Below, one piece after another: positions 30,047 through 36,976 of a stretch of 39,418 nucleotides of DNA. The position numbers and the translations under genes are program-made. The stretch comes from a virus, in the IMG/VR virus record IMGVR_UViG_3300035670_000566, positions 1 through 39,418 of that record, one strand, 5' to 3'. The number at the start of each line of letters is the position of its first letter. Position 1 is the stretch's first letter. The notes below the pieces were generated by a model. The model saw only the letters and a program-made list of their open reading frames with translations. It was not told where the DNA came from and did no database searches.

Positions 30047-30462
30047 ATCGATTCTTTGTATTTGGTGAGACGTTGGTGTTCGGAACGCAACATATCGGTC
30101 AGGACGACTTCGTGGACGAGGTTCAGGAGTTCCGCTAACGCTTCTTCGCGAGGGTTGTCGCGCTCAATACGATCTCGCGTGACGGCAACAGGCACGTGGA
30201 CGGACGGTTTGCGTAGTTTGAGACGTTGTGCGGGCAACAGGCCACCGTAGATGCCGTACATATCTTCGTCCCGGTTGAATGTGGTGAGTATCCAGTCCAG
30301 GCATTGTTGTTTGACTGGGCAGGGTTCGGTGTCGTCTGTGCCGTTACAGATTTCGAGCGCGGTTTTGAGGGTGTGTTGGTCACCTTTCTCTGGGAAGAAC
30401 AGGTTGGTTTGTAACCCTCGGCAGGCGGCTTCTAGTTTCCAGTCGTCCAAAGGTTCCTCCAT
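30019..30462 (-). CDS. WhiB-like Fe-S regulator with wide Cys spacing
   Basis: A 147-residue WhiB/Wbl protein. Four cysteines: Cys14 (AACRG), Cys39 (EICNG), Cys48 and Cys54 (CPVKQQC). The middle spacing is C-x8-C, where the usual form is C-x2-C. GIYGG (70-74) and the basic LPAQRLKLRKP follow, as expected of the turn and DNA-contact region. The C-terminal 60 residues are a helical extension. Wbl proteins bind a 4Fe-4S cluster and act with the principal sigma factor; phage copies can lower host gene expression. It is the last gene of the minus-strand operon, at the convergent junction. Confidence 0.85.
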   Translation of the reverse strand: MEEPLDDWKLEAACRGLQTNLFFPEKGDQHTLKTALEICNGTDDTEPCPVKQQCLDWILTTFNRDEDMYGIYGGLLPAQRLKLRKPSVHVPVAVTRDRIERDNPREEALAELLNLVHEVVLTDMLRSEHQRLTKYKESISIEREQQY

Positions 30463-30662
30463 TGGGATGGTGCGTGGTCGCGCTCAATACTGATCTTGTG
30501 TTCAGCATTTTCGTAGAGTCGGATGATGTGTAGGCACGGATCGTTTTCGTCGAACTCGTCTGCTTCTTGGTCGCTCATAGGGAGGCTGTCGTGGGTGTAG
30601 CAGACGGGCGGCCCGCAGTATCCGTGTTCGATGCCGGCTTTGATCCATTCGTCAAATGTCAT
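30432..30662 (-). CDS. Hypothetical protein, 76 aa
   Basis: Reads MTFDEWIKAGIEHGYCGPPV then CYTHDSLPMSDQEADEFDEN and HIIRLYENAEHKISIERDHA. Two Cys and two His in the first half might bind metal. The ISIERD segment is encoded by one copy of the CAGTATTGAGCGCGA repeat. The ATG is coupled (ATGA) to the 30 aa gene upstream, and the gene overlaps the WhiB start by 31 bases. Confidence 0.62.
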   Translation of the reverse strand: MTFDEWIKAGIEHGYCGPPVCYTHDSLPMSDQEADEFDENDPCLHIIRLYENAEHKISIERDHAPSQWRNLWTTGN

Positions 30663-30751
30663 TTGTTTCTTCTTTCGCTGTTCCAGATGATGATGCCGAG
30701 TACGGCGATGGTGTAGGTGACGATGAGTGCGGTGAGGATGTCGTCAGTCAT
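30659..30751 (-). CDS. 30 aa single-span membrane peptide
   Basis: Reads MTDDILTALIVTYTIAVLGI then IIWNSERRNK: one transmembrane helix (residues 7-23) with a basic end. Both ends overlap neighbours in ATGA arrangements, which strongly supports a coding role despite its size. Function unknown; small phage membrane peptides often alter host membrane proteins or lysis timing. Confidence 0.6.
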   Translation of the reverse strand: MTDDILTALIVTYTIAVLGIIIWNSERRNK

Positions 30752-30978
30752 TTCGTTCTCGCTTGGAAGTAGTATCGGAACGCTTCGTAATGCGGGTGTG
30801 ACTCTGCGAATCGTTCGGCAGCACCCATCCAAAGGTTGACTTCCGCTCGCAACCGTTCGATCTCGTCACGCAACGCAACCAGCAGGGCGGCATGGTCTGA
30901 ATTGTTCAATGCCTCCGTGCCATGTTTTTCAATCCATGACAGTTCCACCCCTATTTGGGTCACGATGTCGTCACTCAC
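30748..30978 (-). CDS. Hypothetical helical protein, 76 aa
   Basis: GTG 30978 (or the neighbouring GTG 30981) reads MSDDIVTQIGVELSWIEKHG then a long charged helix LLVALRDEIERLRAEVNLWM. The segment (A/D)EIERLR is shared with the protein at 30971-31159, and both begin (M)(T/S)DDIV, so the two are probably related. No family recognised. Confidence 0.62.
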   Translation of the reverse strand: MSDDIVTQIGVELSWIEKHGTEALNNSDHAALLVALRDEIERLRAEVNLWMGAAERFAESHPHYEAFRYYFQARTK

Positions 30979-31159
30979 CACGCACCGCCTTCCATGCGTC
31001 TAGCGCATCATCCCATTGTCCTGTGCGGATGCCGTGGGCGAGAGCATCGCCTGCTTTACGCAATCGTTCAATCTCGTCGGCGGCATCTAAAACATTCCGA
31101 TACGACAAGAATTCGTCGTCGACTTGTTCCCGTAGTAACTTCACGATGTCGTCAGTCAT
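30971..31159 (-). CDS. Hypothetical helical protein, 62 aa
   Basis: ATG 31159 reads MTDDIVKLLREQVDDEFLSY, then RNVLDAADEIERLRKAGDAL and WDDALDAWKAVRGE. It overlaps the WhiB stop by 8 bases. It looks like a shortened relative of the next gene, with the same start and the same DEIERLR helix. A longer upstream frame exists but would run into the WhiB gene and is rejected. Confidence 0.62.
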   Translation of the reverse strand: MTDDIVKLLREQVDDEFLSYRNVLDAADEIERLRKAGDALAHGIRTGQWDDALDAWKAVRGE

Positions 31160-31430
31160 TGTCAGCCTTCTTCGCAGCTTTACGGTTCTTCGGAAGACGA
31201 CCCTCCGCGATCCGCAGTTGATCTTCACGTTCCATCCTAGTCAAACCGCCAAAAACACCATGCAAATCCCATGCTCGATGGTTGGACAGACCGTACTTCC
31301 GGCAGTCGAACATGACGGGACAAGTGTTACAAATCTTTTTGGCGTTGCGAATCTTTATGATGTCGCCTCGTACCGGCATGAAGTCGTTGACATCCATGCC
31401 TCGGCATGAGCCGTACTGTAACCATTCCAT
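31152..31430 (-). CDS. WhiB-like Fe-S regulator, standard Cys pattern
   Basis: A 92-residue Wbl protein: Cys9 (GSCRG), Cys34, Cys37 and Cys43 (ICNTCPVMFDC), giving the classic C-x2-C-x5-C, then GVFGG (58-62) and a basic tail (GRLPKNRKAAKKADND). ATG 31430 is preceded by CAGAGAGAGAGCAACA, and a strong promoter (31461-31489) lies just upstream. Family role: Fe-S-dependent transcription factors that bind domain 4 of the main sigma factor. Together with the second Wbl at 30019 it probably redirects host or phage transcription. Confidence 0.9.
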   Translation of the reverse strand: MEWLQYGSCRGMDVNDFMPVRGDIIKIRNAKKICNTCPVMFDCRKYGLSNHRAWDLHGVFGGLTRMEREDQLRIAEGRLPKNRKAAKKADND

Positions 31431-31460
31431 TGTTGCTCTCTCTCTGTTGTAGATGTTCCT

Positions 31461-31489
31461 AGTATCCCCTAGTTTTGGGATGCTGTCAA
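31461..31489 (-). promoter_or_regulatory. Strong promoter with palindrome before whiB
   Basis: Minus strand TTGACA (31489-31484; 6 of 6), 17-base spacer, GATACT (31466-31461). An inverted repeat ATCCC-N8-GGGAT (31464-31468 and 31477-31481) covers the spacer and the -10 box and could be an operator for autoregulation. It drives the WhiB operon down to 30019. Confidence 0.72.
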
Positions 31490-31493
31490 GGGT

Positions 31494-32009
31494 TTATTTG
31501 CAGGCCCGCGACCAGGGTTTGAACCCACAGCCACGGTGGATGTCGTGCCAGATGTACATTTCCCACGCCCACGCGAAGTTGTAGTACGGGTCTGCGACGA
31601 CACGCCAGTCGCCGTACTTGTTCTCGATGTCGTCGTGCCACACCTTGTTGATCTGCATCGGCCCCCAATCCCAGCCATTCCAGTTCTTGTGGGCGGGTTG
31701 ACCGTGGACGGAACCGATGATGTTCAGGCAACGCGACTCCGACCAGGCTTCCTCTAGCACGTCGATCAACAGGTGATCGGGCCATCCGGCAGCCGACGCG
31801 ATCGGGGCCAGCTCAGCGCATTTAGCGTCTGCCGGGACGAGCGTGGTCGTGGTGGTTGTGGGGGCAACCGTGGTGTTGGTGGTGGTAACAGGGATCGTCG
31901 TGGTGGTTGTGGCCGGCACAGGCGTGATCGGCATCGGAGCCAAATCGATTGGGGTGACCGTCTTTGAGGCGCATCCGACCAATAGCAAAAGAGGTAACAA
32001 ACGTTTCAT
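31494..32009 (-). CDS. Lipoprotein lytic transglycosylase-like enzyme
   Basis: A 171-residue protein. Start MKRLLPLLLLVGCASK: signal peptide with a lipobox ending at Cys13. Residues 33-57 are a Thr-rich linker (ATTTTTIPVTTTNTTVAPTT). The C-terminal 110 residues match the lysozyme-like transglycosylase fold: catalytic Glu91 in EEAWSESRCLN and the GPMQIN motif (116-121), with a Trp/Asp-rich end. It would be exported, anchored to the membrane and cut glycan strands. It lies among early/regulatory genes, far from the lysis cassette. ATG after GAGAGAGAGAAAACCT. Confidence 0.8.
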   Translation of the reverse strand: MKRLLPLLLLVGCASKTVTPIDLAPMPITPVPATTTTTIPVTTTNTTVAPTTTTTTLVPADAKCAELAPIASAAGWPDHLLIDVLEEAWSESRCLNIIGSVHGQPAHKNWNGWDWGPMQINKVWHDDIENKYGDWRVVADPYYNFAWAWEMYIWHDIHRGCGFKPWSRACK

Positions 32010-32023
32010 AGGTTTTCTCTCTC

Positions 32024-32359
32024 TCAGTATCCGGCTTGTTTCAACAAGTCGATCATCGTGTTCACGGTCAGTACGGCGTACTGTTCGCCGGGATCGGAAA
32101 CTCCGAACCGTTTAGCGATCAGCACACCGATGTCGGCTTTGCCGTTGACACGTTCTGTTTCGGTTTCACGCAGCCATTCGGACAGTTTGAGTGTCTTATG
32201 GTTCTTACATTCCCAGACGATGCCGGGGGTTCCGGTGATGTCACCTTCGTCGTGTTGGCCGGTCAAGGCTCGACGTTCAGCGTATGGGAATCCGTGTTCT
32301 CGTAGGTGTCGGACGATCAGCGTTTCAAACGCTGTCCCCTTTTGTTTTTGCTTGCTCAT
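32024..32359 (-). CDS. Resolvase-like PD-(D/E)xK nuclease
   Basis: A 111-residue protein starting MSKQKQKGTAFETLIVRHLR. ATG 32359 is chosen because the upstream extension lacks a ribosome-binding site and reads through the small zinc gene. Motifs: Glu in GTAFE, then ERRALTGQHDEGDITGTPGI and VWECKNHKTLKLSEW, giving D(x)n-ExK. This is the Holliday-junction-resolvase/VRR-like nuclease pattern in actinophages. It lies beside SSB and the recombination genes, so it probably cuts branched DNA during replication or packaging. Confidence 0.75.
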   Translation of the reverse strand: MSKQKQKGTAFETLIVRHLREHGFPYAERRALTGQHDEGDITGTPGIVWECKNHKTLKLSEWLRETETERVNGKADIGVLIAKRFGVSDPGEQYAVLTVNTMIDLLKQAGY

Positions 32360-32504
32360 CAGCTCGCTCCATCGGGAATCGCCGTGCGCGTCGAGGTTTG
32401 CAAGTGTGCATCGGCACACCGTTCAACGGCACGTGGGTTATTATGGTTTGCTCGCAGATGCGGCACAACCATTTTACCTCATGGAGTTCAGAAAGGTTCT
32501 TCAT
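32325..32504 (-). CDS. Small zinc-finger-like protein, 59 aa
   Basis: ATG 32504 lies inside the end of the SSB gene (GTGGAAGATGAAG provides GGAAG). Reads MKNLSELHEVKWLCRICEQT then IITHVPLNGVPMHTCKPRRA: CxxC with HxC makes a possible zinc knuckle, followed by a basic tail. It overlaps the nuclease gene by 35 bases. Function unknown. Confidence 0.6.
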   Translation of the reverse strand: MKNLSELHEVKWLCRICEQTIITHVPLNGVPMHTCKPRRARRFPMERADEQAKTKGDSV

Positions 32505-32877
32505 CTTCCACAACATCGGCGTTGAGCAGGGTTTTTGCGTTTGAGATGTTGCTGTCGGATTCAACGGAGGCCCAGCGAAGTGAGATTGACACGTCGTCTG
32601 CGATGATTTCGACGCGTTGCTTCTTCACACCGTCTTTGCCGGTGTAGTCGCTTTTATCGAGGCGACCCGTGACGATGACACGCGATCCCTTTTTGACGGA
32701 GGCCGCAACGTTTTCGGCTTGCTCTTTGAAGACGACGACATCATGCCAAACGGTTTTCTTGTTGTCGTCTTTGCCGGTGGTGTCGGCAACAGAGAACTTG
32801 ACGACGGCGGTTCCGCTTGCCGAATATTTGAGTTCGGGTTCACGGCCGACGTTTCCTGAGACGGTGATGGTGTTCAT
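32488..32877 (-). CDS. ssb: Single-stranded DNA-binding protein
   Basis: A 129-residue SSB with an OB fold: MNTITVSGNVGREPELKYSA, VVKFSVADTTGKDDNKKTVW, HDVVVFKEQAENVAASVKKG and SRVIVTGRLDKSDYTGKDGV are all standard SSB phrases. The end, DEEPF, resembles the acidic DDDIPF tip that contacts partner proteins. It is coupled to the annealing protein upstream (4-base overlap), as expected of a recombination/replication set. Coats single-stranded DNA. Confidence 0.93.
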   Translation of the reverse strand: MNTITVSGNVGREPELKYSASGTAVVKFSVADTTGKDDNKKTVWHDVVVFKEQAENVAASVKKGSRVIVTGRLDKSDYTGKDGVKKQRVEIIADDVSISLRWASVESDSNISNAKTLLNADVVEDEEPF

Positions 32878-33503
32878 GCTTTCATCATTTCTTTGAAGGC
32901 GACACGAAGTTTGGTCATGTCGCTGACGGTTACTGTTCCGTGCAGGTCTACGCCTGCTCGATCTGCCACCTGGTCGTGGTCAAGGTTCGCGTCGGCGCAG
33001 GCGCGTGCAAACTTGCCGAGGACTTCCGGGTCAACCGGGCTGTTGTCTTCGACGGGTTGTGCGACGGCTTTCGCTTTGGCCGGCTTCTTGACGGGTGCGA
33101 CAGGCTTTGAGCCGAGGTCTTCCCATTCTTGCTTTGTCCAGAGTGCGAGCGAGATACCGAATCGCATGGCTGCGTTGCGGAGGAAGTCTCCGACGAGTTC
33201 TTTGTCGAGTTCGGCTTTGTCGGCGCGTACTGATCCGACTCCGAGCATCGGCTTTCCGTGGACGGTGAGTCTGGCCCACATGGTTGCCATCCCGTTTTCG
33301 ACGTGGACGTGGGGGCGGCCGTTCACCCATCCGCATGGCTCCCACGACCACATGGGGTCGATCTCGATGAGGATGCGGGTGATGTCGGCGTGTCCTACGA
33401 AGTCGAGTTGCATCCCGCCTTTGGGGAGTTTGCCGACGATCTTCGGGTCGGGGACAGCGTATTTGGTGAGTACCTCTGCGAGCTGTTTGGTGGTGTCCAT
33501 CAC
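32874..33503 (-). CDS. Probable Rad52/Erf-like annealing protein
   Basis: A 209-residue protein. The first 125 residues (VGHADITRILIEIDPMWSWE, MATMWARLTVHGKPMLGVGS, LDKELVGDFLRNAAMRFGIS) resemble phage single-strand annealing proteins of the Rad52/Erf type, including the late helix with Gly before LALW. A Lys/Ala/Pro linker (residues about 135-155) leads to a helical C-terminal domain. It lies with SSB and a YqaJ-type exonuclease, the usual exonuclease-annealase pair. The family assignment is by pattern and context. Confidence 0.7.
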   Translation of the reverse strand: MMDTTKQLAEVLTKYAVPDPKIVGKLPKGGMQLDFVGHADITRILIEIDPMWSWEPCGWVNGRPHVHVENGMATMWARLTVHGKPMLGVGSVRADKAELDKELVGDFLRNAAMRFGISLALWTKQEWEDLGSKPVAPVKKPAKAKAVAQPVEDNSPVDPEVLGKFARACADANLDHDQVADRAGVDLHGTVTVSDMTKLRVAFKEMMKA

Positions 33504-33832
33504 TTGCCTCCTGTCAACTGTGAAGTCCAGATGCGAACCGGGCGGGCGTGGCAGGCCGGTCGTTCGGATGATACGAAGCGGTCGGTGGGGGCGATCAGAC
33601 CCATGCTTTCGGCACGCTTCATCGCGCCTCCGAGTGCGCGTCCGTCATGGTTCAATTCCAGTTTGTTGTCGCTGAAGTATTCCCAGATGTCGTCGGTGGT
33701 GAATTCGTCTTCGGTTTCTGCGAGGACGACGATGGCTTGGAACGCGTTGTCACGGAACTTGAGTGCGCTGTTGTTCCAGCCGCGCTCGATCGCTTCGTTA
33801 CTAAGCGTTTTCGCTAACTGCTTGTTTCTCAT
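33500..33832 (-). CDS. Winged-helix-like protein, 110 aa
   Basis: Reads MRNKQLAKTLSNEAIERGWN; the middle DEFTTDDIWEYFSDNKLELN then HDGRALGGAMKRAESMGLIA has the form of a winged helix, and the end SSERPACHARPVRIWTSQL resembles small DNA-associated proteins I recall in actinophage recombination modules. It overlaps its neighbours by one and four bases. Role in DNA metabolism is inferred from place. Confidence 0.62.
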   Translation of the reverse strand: MRNKQLAKTLSNEAIERGWNNSALKFRDNAFQAIVVLAETEDEFTTDDIWEYFSDNKLELNHDGRALGGAMKRAESMGLIAPTDRFVSSERPACHARPVRIWTSQLTGGK

Positions 33833-34071
33833 TATCTCTCTCCCTTGCTTTGTTTGTTTTTCTTGATTTTCCTGCGGAATCTTCTCATTACATTGTTGAG
33901 ACGGATGTGGGAATACTCTGCATCATGGACGAGAAGCCAGATCACTTCGGTGTCGTAAGGCACTAAACCAAACACCATGTCGCGTGCAGCTTTTGTGAGT
34001 TCGTTCTGCCCGAATTCGTCCCATTCGTCGATGTCGAAGTCCGGCCAATCAAAGTTGTACGGGCTGTTCAT
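33832..34071 (-). CDS. Hypothetical protein, 79 aa, acidic start and basic end
   Basis: Reads MNSPYNFDWPDFDIDEWDEF then a helix AARDMVFGLVPYDTEVIWLL and a strongly basic end MRRFRRKIKKNKQSKGER. The bipolar charge suggests binding to nucleic acid with a masking acidic arm. It sits between the exonuclease and the winged-helix gene, with ATGA-type coupling to both. Confidence 0.6.
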   Translation of the reverse strand: MNSPYNFDWPDFDIDEWDEFGQNELTKAARDMVFGLVPYDTEVIWLLVHDAEYSHIRLNNVMRRFRRKIKKNKQSKGER

Positions 34072-35027
34072 CTCTCTCCCTTGAACCGCATGACGCGGAT
34101 CGTTGTTGTGTTCTCATACTGACTGTACAAGTCAGGATGGTCGCTTGTAAAGGCTTTCTTGTCGAAACCTTTTCTGTTCTGCGATTTCCATGTGACGGCC
34201 GGTTGACCGTTGATGACCCCGGTGTGGGCATCCTTCATCAACTGTGCGATGGTTGCCTTCAACGTGTCTTCTTCTGTTTCCAACAGTTTCTTGGCGGCCT
34301 GCACCTCGATGATGCGACGCACCAGGTCGGCGTGTTCGGTGAGGTCGGTGGTGTCGCCGTCTGCTGTGGGGAACCGTTCGGAGATTTCGTTGTAGGTGGC
34401 CGGCCATTCGGCGGGGATCGTCCCGAGGTTCACATACCAGAGGAAGTCTTTGACGGCTTCCATGTGTTCGGCTTTCTCGTCGCCGGTCACCTTCTGACGG
34501 TGGACGTGAAGATCGAGGGTGCTGTCGAACACTCCCCAAACGATTTCGTCTACGTCGCAGCAGATCGCTTGCTGTACGCCTTGCCAATACCAGTAGGCGG
34601 GCAGTACGCCGTCCCATTCGCGGTTGTACGTTTTGATTTCTGCGACCACGTTCGGCTGTTCGCAGCCTTCCACGAAACTTTCGTAGTCGATTCCGTCGAT
34701 GGTTGCGATGAGCGGGCAGGTTTCCCAATCCAACGCGTACATGAAGTCGGGGGTGATGAACTTTGTGCCGATCTCGTCACCGAGCCAGTCGAGCAACACC
34801 CATTCGAGACGGTTGCCTCGATCCATCGCACGGCTGGTTTCTTTGACGGTCGGTGTGTCAGCAAGCTTCTCTGTTGCGAGCGCGTACTTGCTGATGAACC
34901 GATGCTGGTCGTGGACTGCGGCTGCTTCTGATGCGGCGATACGGATGCGTCCTGCATCGTCGCGGTGTCGCAACTTCAGCCATTCAAGGCTTCCGTGGTC
35001 GGGTTTGGCTATGAGCCGGTTGAACAT
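34068..35027 (-). CDS. YqaJ-like recombination exonuclease
   Basis: A 319-residue PD-(D/E)xK nuclease. Motifs: RIRIAASEAAAVHD near the start, RGNRLEWVLLDWLGDEIG (Glu), CPLIATIDGIDYESFVEGCE (Asp) and NVVAEIKTYNREWD (ExK), followed by YWYWQGVQQAICCDVDEIVW, the Gln-containing helix typical of YqaJ/lambda-exo enzymes. It would resect double-stranded DNA 5' to 3' and work with the annealing protein and SSB downstream. ATG 35027 follows AAAGGAGAGAGA. It has its own promoter and palindrome at 35044-35085. Confidence 0.85.
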   Translation of the reverse strand: MFNRLIAKPDHGSLEWLKLRHRDDAGRIRIAASEAAAVHDQHRFISKYALATEKLADTPTVKETSRAMDRGNRLEWVLLDWLGDEIGTKFITPDFMYALDWETCPLIATIDGIDYESFVEGCEQPNVVAEIKTYNREWDGVLPAYWYWQGVQQAICCDVDEIVWGVFDSTLDLHVHRQKVTGDEKAEHMEAVKDFLWYVNLGTIPAEWPATYNEISERFPTADGDTTDLTEHADLVRRIIEVQAAKKLLETEEDTLKATIAQLMKDAHTGVINGQPAVTWKSQNRKGFDKKAFTSDHPDLYSQYENTTTIRVMRFKGER

Positions 35028-35043
35028 TCTCTCTCCTTTGTTT

Positions 35044-35085
35044 TGAGACTGATCTCACCCTACAAGAAGGGTGTGGCAGAGTCAA
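35044..35085 (-). promoter_or_regulatory. Promoter and operator-like palindrome before the exonuclease operon
   Basis: Minus strand TTGACT (35085-35080), 17-base spacer, TAGGGT (35062-35057; TAnnnT form usual in Actinobacteria). TGAGA-CTGA-TCTCA (35044-35057), a perfect hyphenated palindrome, covers the predicted start site. The fit suggests a regulated promoter for the recombination genes. Confidence 0.62.
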
Positions 35086-35396
35086 TCCAATTCTTCGAAC
35101 CAGTTGACTGGCAGGTGGGTGGCCAGCGAATACACCCGGACGATGCACTCCATCGGGATGTGGTTGATGTCGGACACCACGTCGGGTTGTTCTGCGTCGT
35201 TCATCACAGTTGACACAAGTGTCAAATATCCCTCTTTGCATTTGGGCCACACCCAGCCGACTGTCAACGGCATCACGGTTTCGGGGACGTAGCCGTCTGT
35301 GAGAGTCCAGCTATGTTCGCCACCCTGGTGTGCGTCACGCCATTGGACGACAACCATCGCCCATGTCGGGTCGTCTTCGTCGTAGACTTCACTCAT
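35082..35396 (-). CDS. Hypothetical protein, 104 aa
   Basis: ATG 35396 is preceded by CCGGAGGAACCCA, far better than the upstream in-frame start, which would overlap the zinc-ribbon gene. Reads MSEVYDEDDPTWAMVVVQWR then GGEHSWTLTDGYVPETVMPL and ending LPVNWFEELD, an acidic beta-type protein. No family recognised. Confidence 0.62.
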   Translation of the reverse strand: MSEVYDEDDPTWAMVVVQWRDAHQGGEHSWTLTDGYVPETVMPLTVGWVWPKCKEGYLTLVSTVMNDAEQPDVVSDINHIPMECIVRVYSLATHLPVNWFEELD

Positions 35397-35508
35397 TGGG
35401 TTCCTCCGGGGCGGGATGTCCGTGTTGCCCACATTCGGGGCATCGTCGTCCTGCGGATTCTGGCCAGTATTCATCGCATCGCACGCAATATAAGAGGTTG
35501 TCGCTCAC
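35389..35508 (-). CDS. Zinc-ribbon protein, 39 aa (GTG start)
   Basis: Reads MSDNLLYCVRCDEYWPESAG then RRCPECGQHGHPAPEEPNE: two CxxC pairs, a minimal zinc ribbon. GTG 35508 overlaps the phosphoesterase stop (GTGA) and is 6 bases after TACACT, a -10-like box. Its 3' end overlaps the next ATG by 8 bases. Function unknown. Confidence 0.65.
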   Translation of the reverse strand: MSDNLLYCVRCDEYWPESAGRRCPECGQHGHPAPEEPNE

Positions 35509-36653
35509 CCGAATAGTGTACCTCGCCACAGGCATCGGCCGCTGTGGATCGGTACTTGCTCATACCAGAAGTCGCCGTCCCCCGGTTGGTAGGTGACGAC
35601 CGCGAACCCTTGCTGCCAGTCTTCGACCACGGTGAGTGGCCGGCCGTCTAGGTCAATGCCACCTTTGGTGGATGGGACTGCCCCATCGGTGCGGGCTAAC
35701 GTCCCCGGAGATGCCGCCATGATCGTTTTTGCGCCATCCCAATCCTCACGTGACCGTTCTGCCCATTCACGCCTGTGGATGTGGCCATAGATAACGGAGG
35801 TTTTGGATGAAGCAAGATATGAGTGAGCGGTGCTTCCGTTACTGCGTACTTTGTCGCCGTGGATGACGCGGAGCCTTTGGTTGATCCAGAAGCTCGACGC
35901 GGGGTAGCCAGCCAGATACCTAACCCGATACTCATTGAAACGACAAAGGTAAGGCACAGAAAGAACCGGCCAATCATCCGGTGTATTGCCTTTTCTAAGA
36001 CCGAACGCTGCTTTTGCGTTGTCCAATACATAGTTCACCAATCTTTCTTCGTGGTTCCCGGCGATCCATACGATGTCTGCGTTGGGGGCGCAGAGCCGGA
36101 GGGTGGCTGCGAATGTGGTTGCTCGATCAATCGAGGCTTGTGTGGTTTGTTGGAACGCTGGGGATAGCCGATATTTGCCGAGTTCGGGGAGATCAAGGTT
36201 GTCTCCGACGAGGACAACGACATCGGGTTGGATGCGGGCGATGACGGCCAGGGCTGTCTCGATCGCCTTCTCGTCGTGGGTGGCTTCCAGATCGCCTGTA
36301 ATGTCACGGTAGTAGCCGAACTGGATGTCGGGCAAGATGACGGCGGTTTCGTAGCCTTCCGGTTTCGCTATCGGCTTCGGCAGTTTGATCGACCCGATGT
36401 TGTGTTTGCCTCGCTCGACGACGGGCCATTGGGGGCCGGACTCCCATGACGGGGAGAACTGGACTCCCATCAGATCATGGATTTCTGCTTCGCCTTCGTC
36501 GTTTTTGGTGAGCGACTGGTAGATCGAGACACGGTTCACGCGACCGATTTCGTCTACAGAGATTCCTTGCCGGTCAAGAAGGTCAGCAAGTTTGCCGAGC
36601 GTGTCTTTGCGGTTAGGGGGCGGGCCGACTGTCAGATCGTCAGAGAGACTCAC
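35505..36653 (-). CDS. Metallophosphoesterase with N-terminal HTH-like segment
   Basis: A 382-residue protein. Residues about 15-48 look like a small helix-turn-helix (DTLGKLADLLDRQGISVDEI). The phosphoesterase core follows: LPDIQ (Asp109; the usual D-x-H has Gln in place of His), GDN (150-152), GNHE (199-202), IHGDK (about 268) and YGHIHR (about 291). It needs two metal ions and could act on DNA, RNA or nucleotides. Such proteins are frequent in actinobacterial phages. GTG start; it overlaps the HTH gene by 14 bases. Confidence 0.82.
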   Translation of the reverse strand: MSLSDDLTVGPPPNRKDTLGKLADLLDRQGISVDEIGRVNRVSIYQSLTKNDEGEAEIHDLMGVQFSPSWESGPQWPVVERGKHNIGSIKLPKPIAKPEGYETAVILPDIQFGYYRDITGDLEATHDEKAIETALAVIARIQPDVVVLVGDNLDLPELGKYRLSPAFQQTTQASIDRATTFAATLRLCAPNADIVWIAGNHEERLVNYVLDNAKAAFGLRKGNTPDDWPVLSVPYLCRFNEYRVRYLAGYPASSFWINQRLRVIHGDKVRSNGSTAHSYLASSKTSVIYGHIHRREWAERSREDWDGAKTIMAASPGTLARTDGAVPSTKGGIDLDGRPLTVVEDWQQGFAVVTYQPGDGDFWYEQVPIHSGRCLWRGTLFG

Positions 36654-36918
36654 AACTGCACCTTCTGTTGATGTGGCGGGCCAACGATTTGGCGTTGATC
36701 TTGTAGCCGTTCTCGTTGAGTTTAGTAGCCAACCATGCGGCCGTGTACGGGTTCTGCCCGTTTTTACGGGAGATAATGTCGGCAGTCTGAATCTTGACCA
36801 TCGTGTCGTACAACGCTGCTCGATCTTCGTTGTTCAACACGTCGTAGATCAAACTGACCGAGCATCTAGCTCTTGGCGCAGGTTTGTCGGGTATCCCTAA
36901 GGATTTGGCGAGGCTCAC
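36640..36918 (-). CDS. HTH-type DNA-binding protein, 92 aa (GTG start)
   Basis: GTG 36918 follows TTGGAGTGCT. Reads MSLAKSLGIPDKPAPRARCS then a helical NNEDRAALYDTMVKIQTADI and NPYTAAWLATKLNENGYKIN, AKSLARHINRRCSC, a helix-turn-helix with a recognition helix rich in basic residues. It heads the run of nucleic-acid genes and follows a gap with a possible promoter and hairpin, so it may be a regulator. Confidence 0.65.
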   Translation of the reverse strand: MSLAKSLGIPDKPAPRARCSVSLIYDVLNNEDRAALYDTMVKIQTADIISRKNGQNPYTAAWLATKLNENGYKINAKSLARHINRRCSCESL

Positions 36919-36976
36919 AGCACTCCAATCTGTTTATCAACGACAACAGTAGTTGTTCGTCTTCTCTCCCTTTTGG

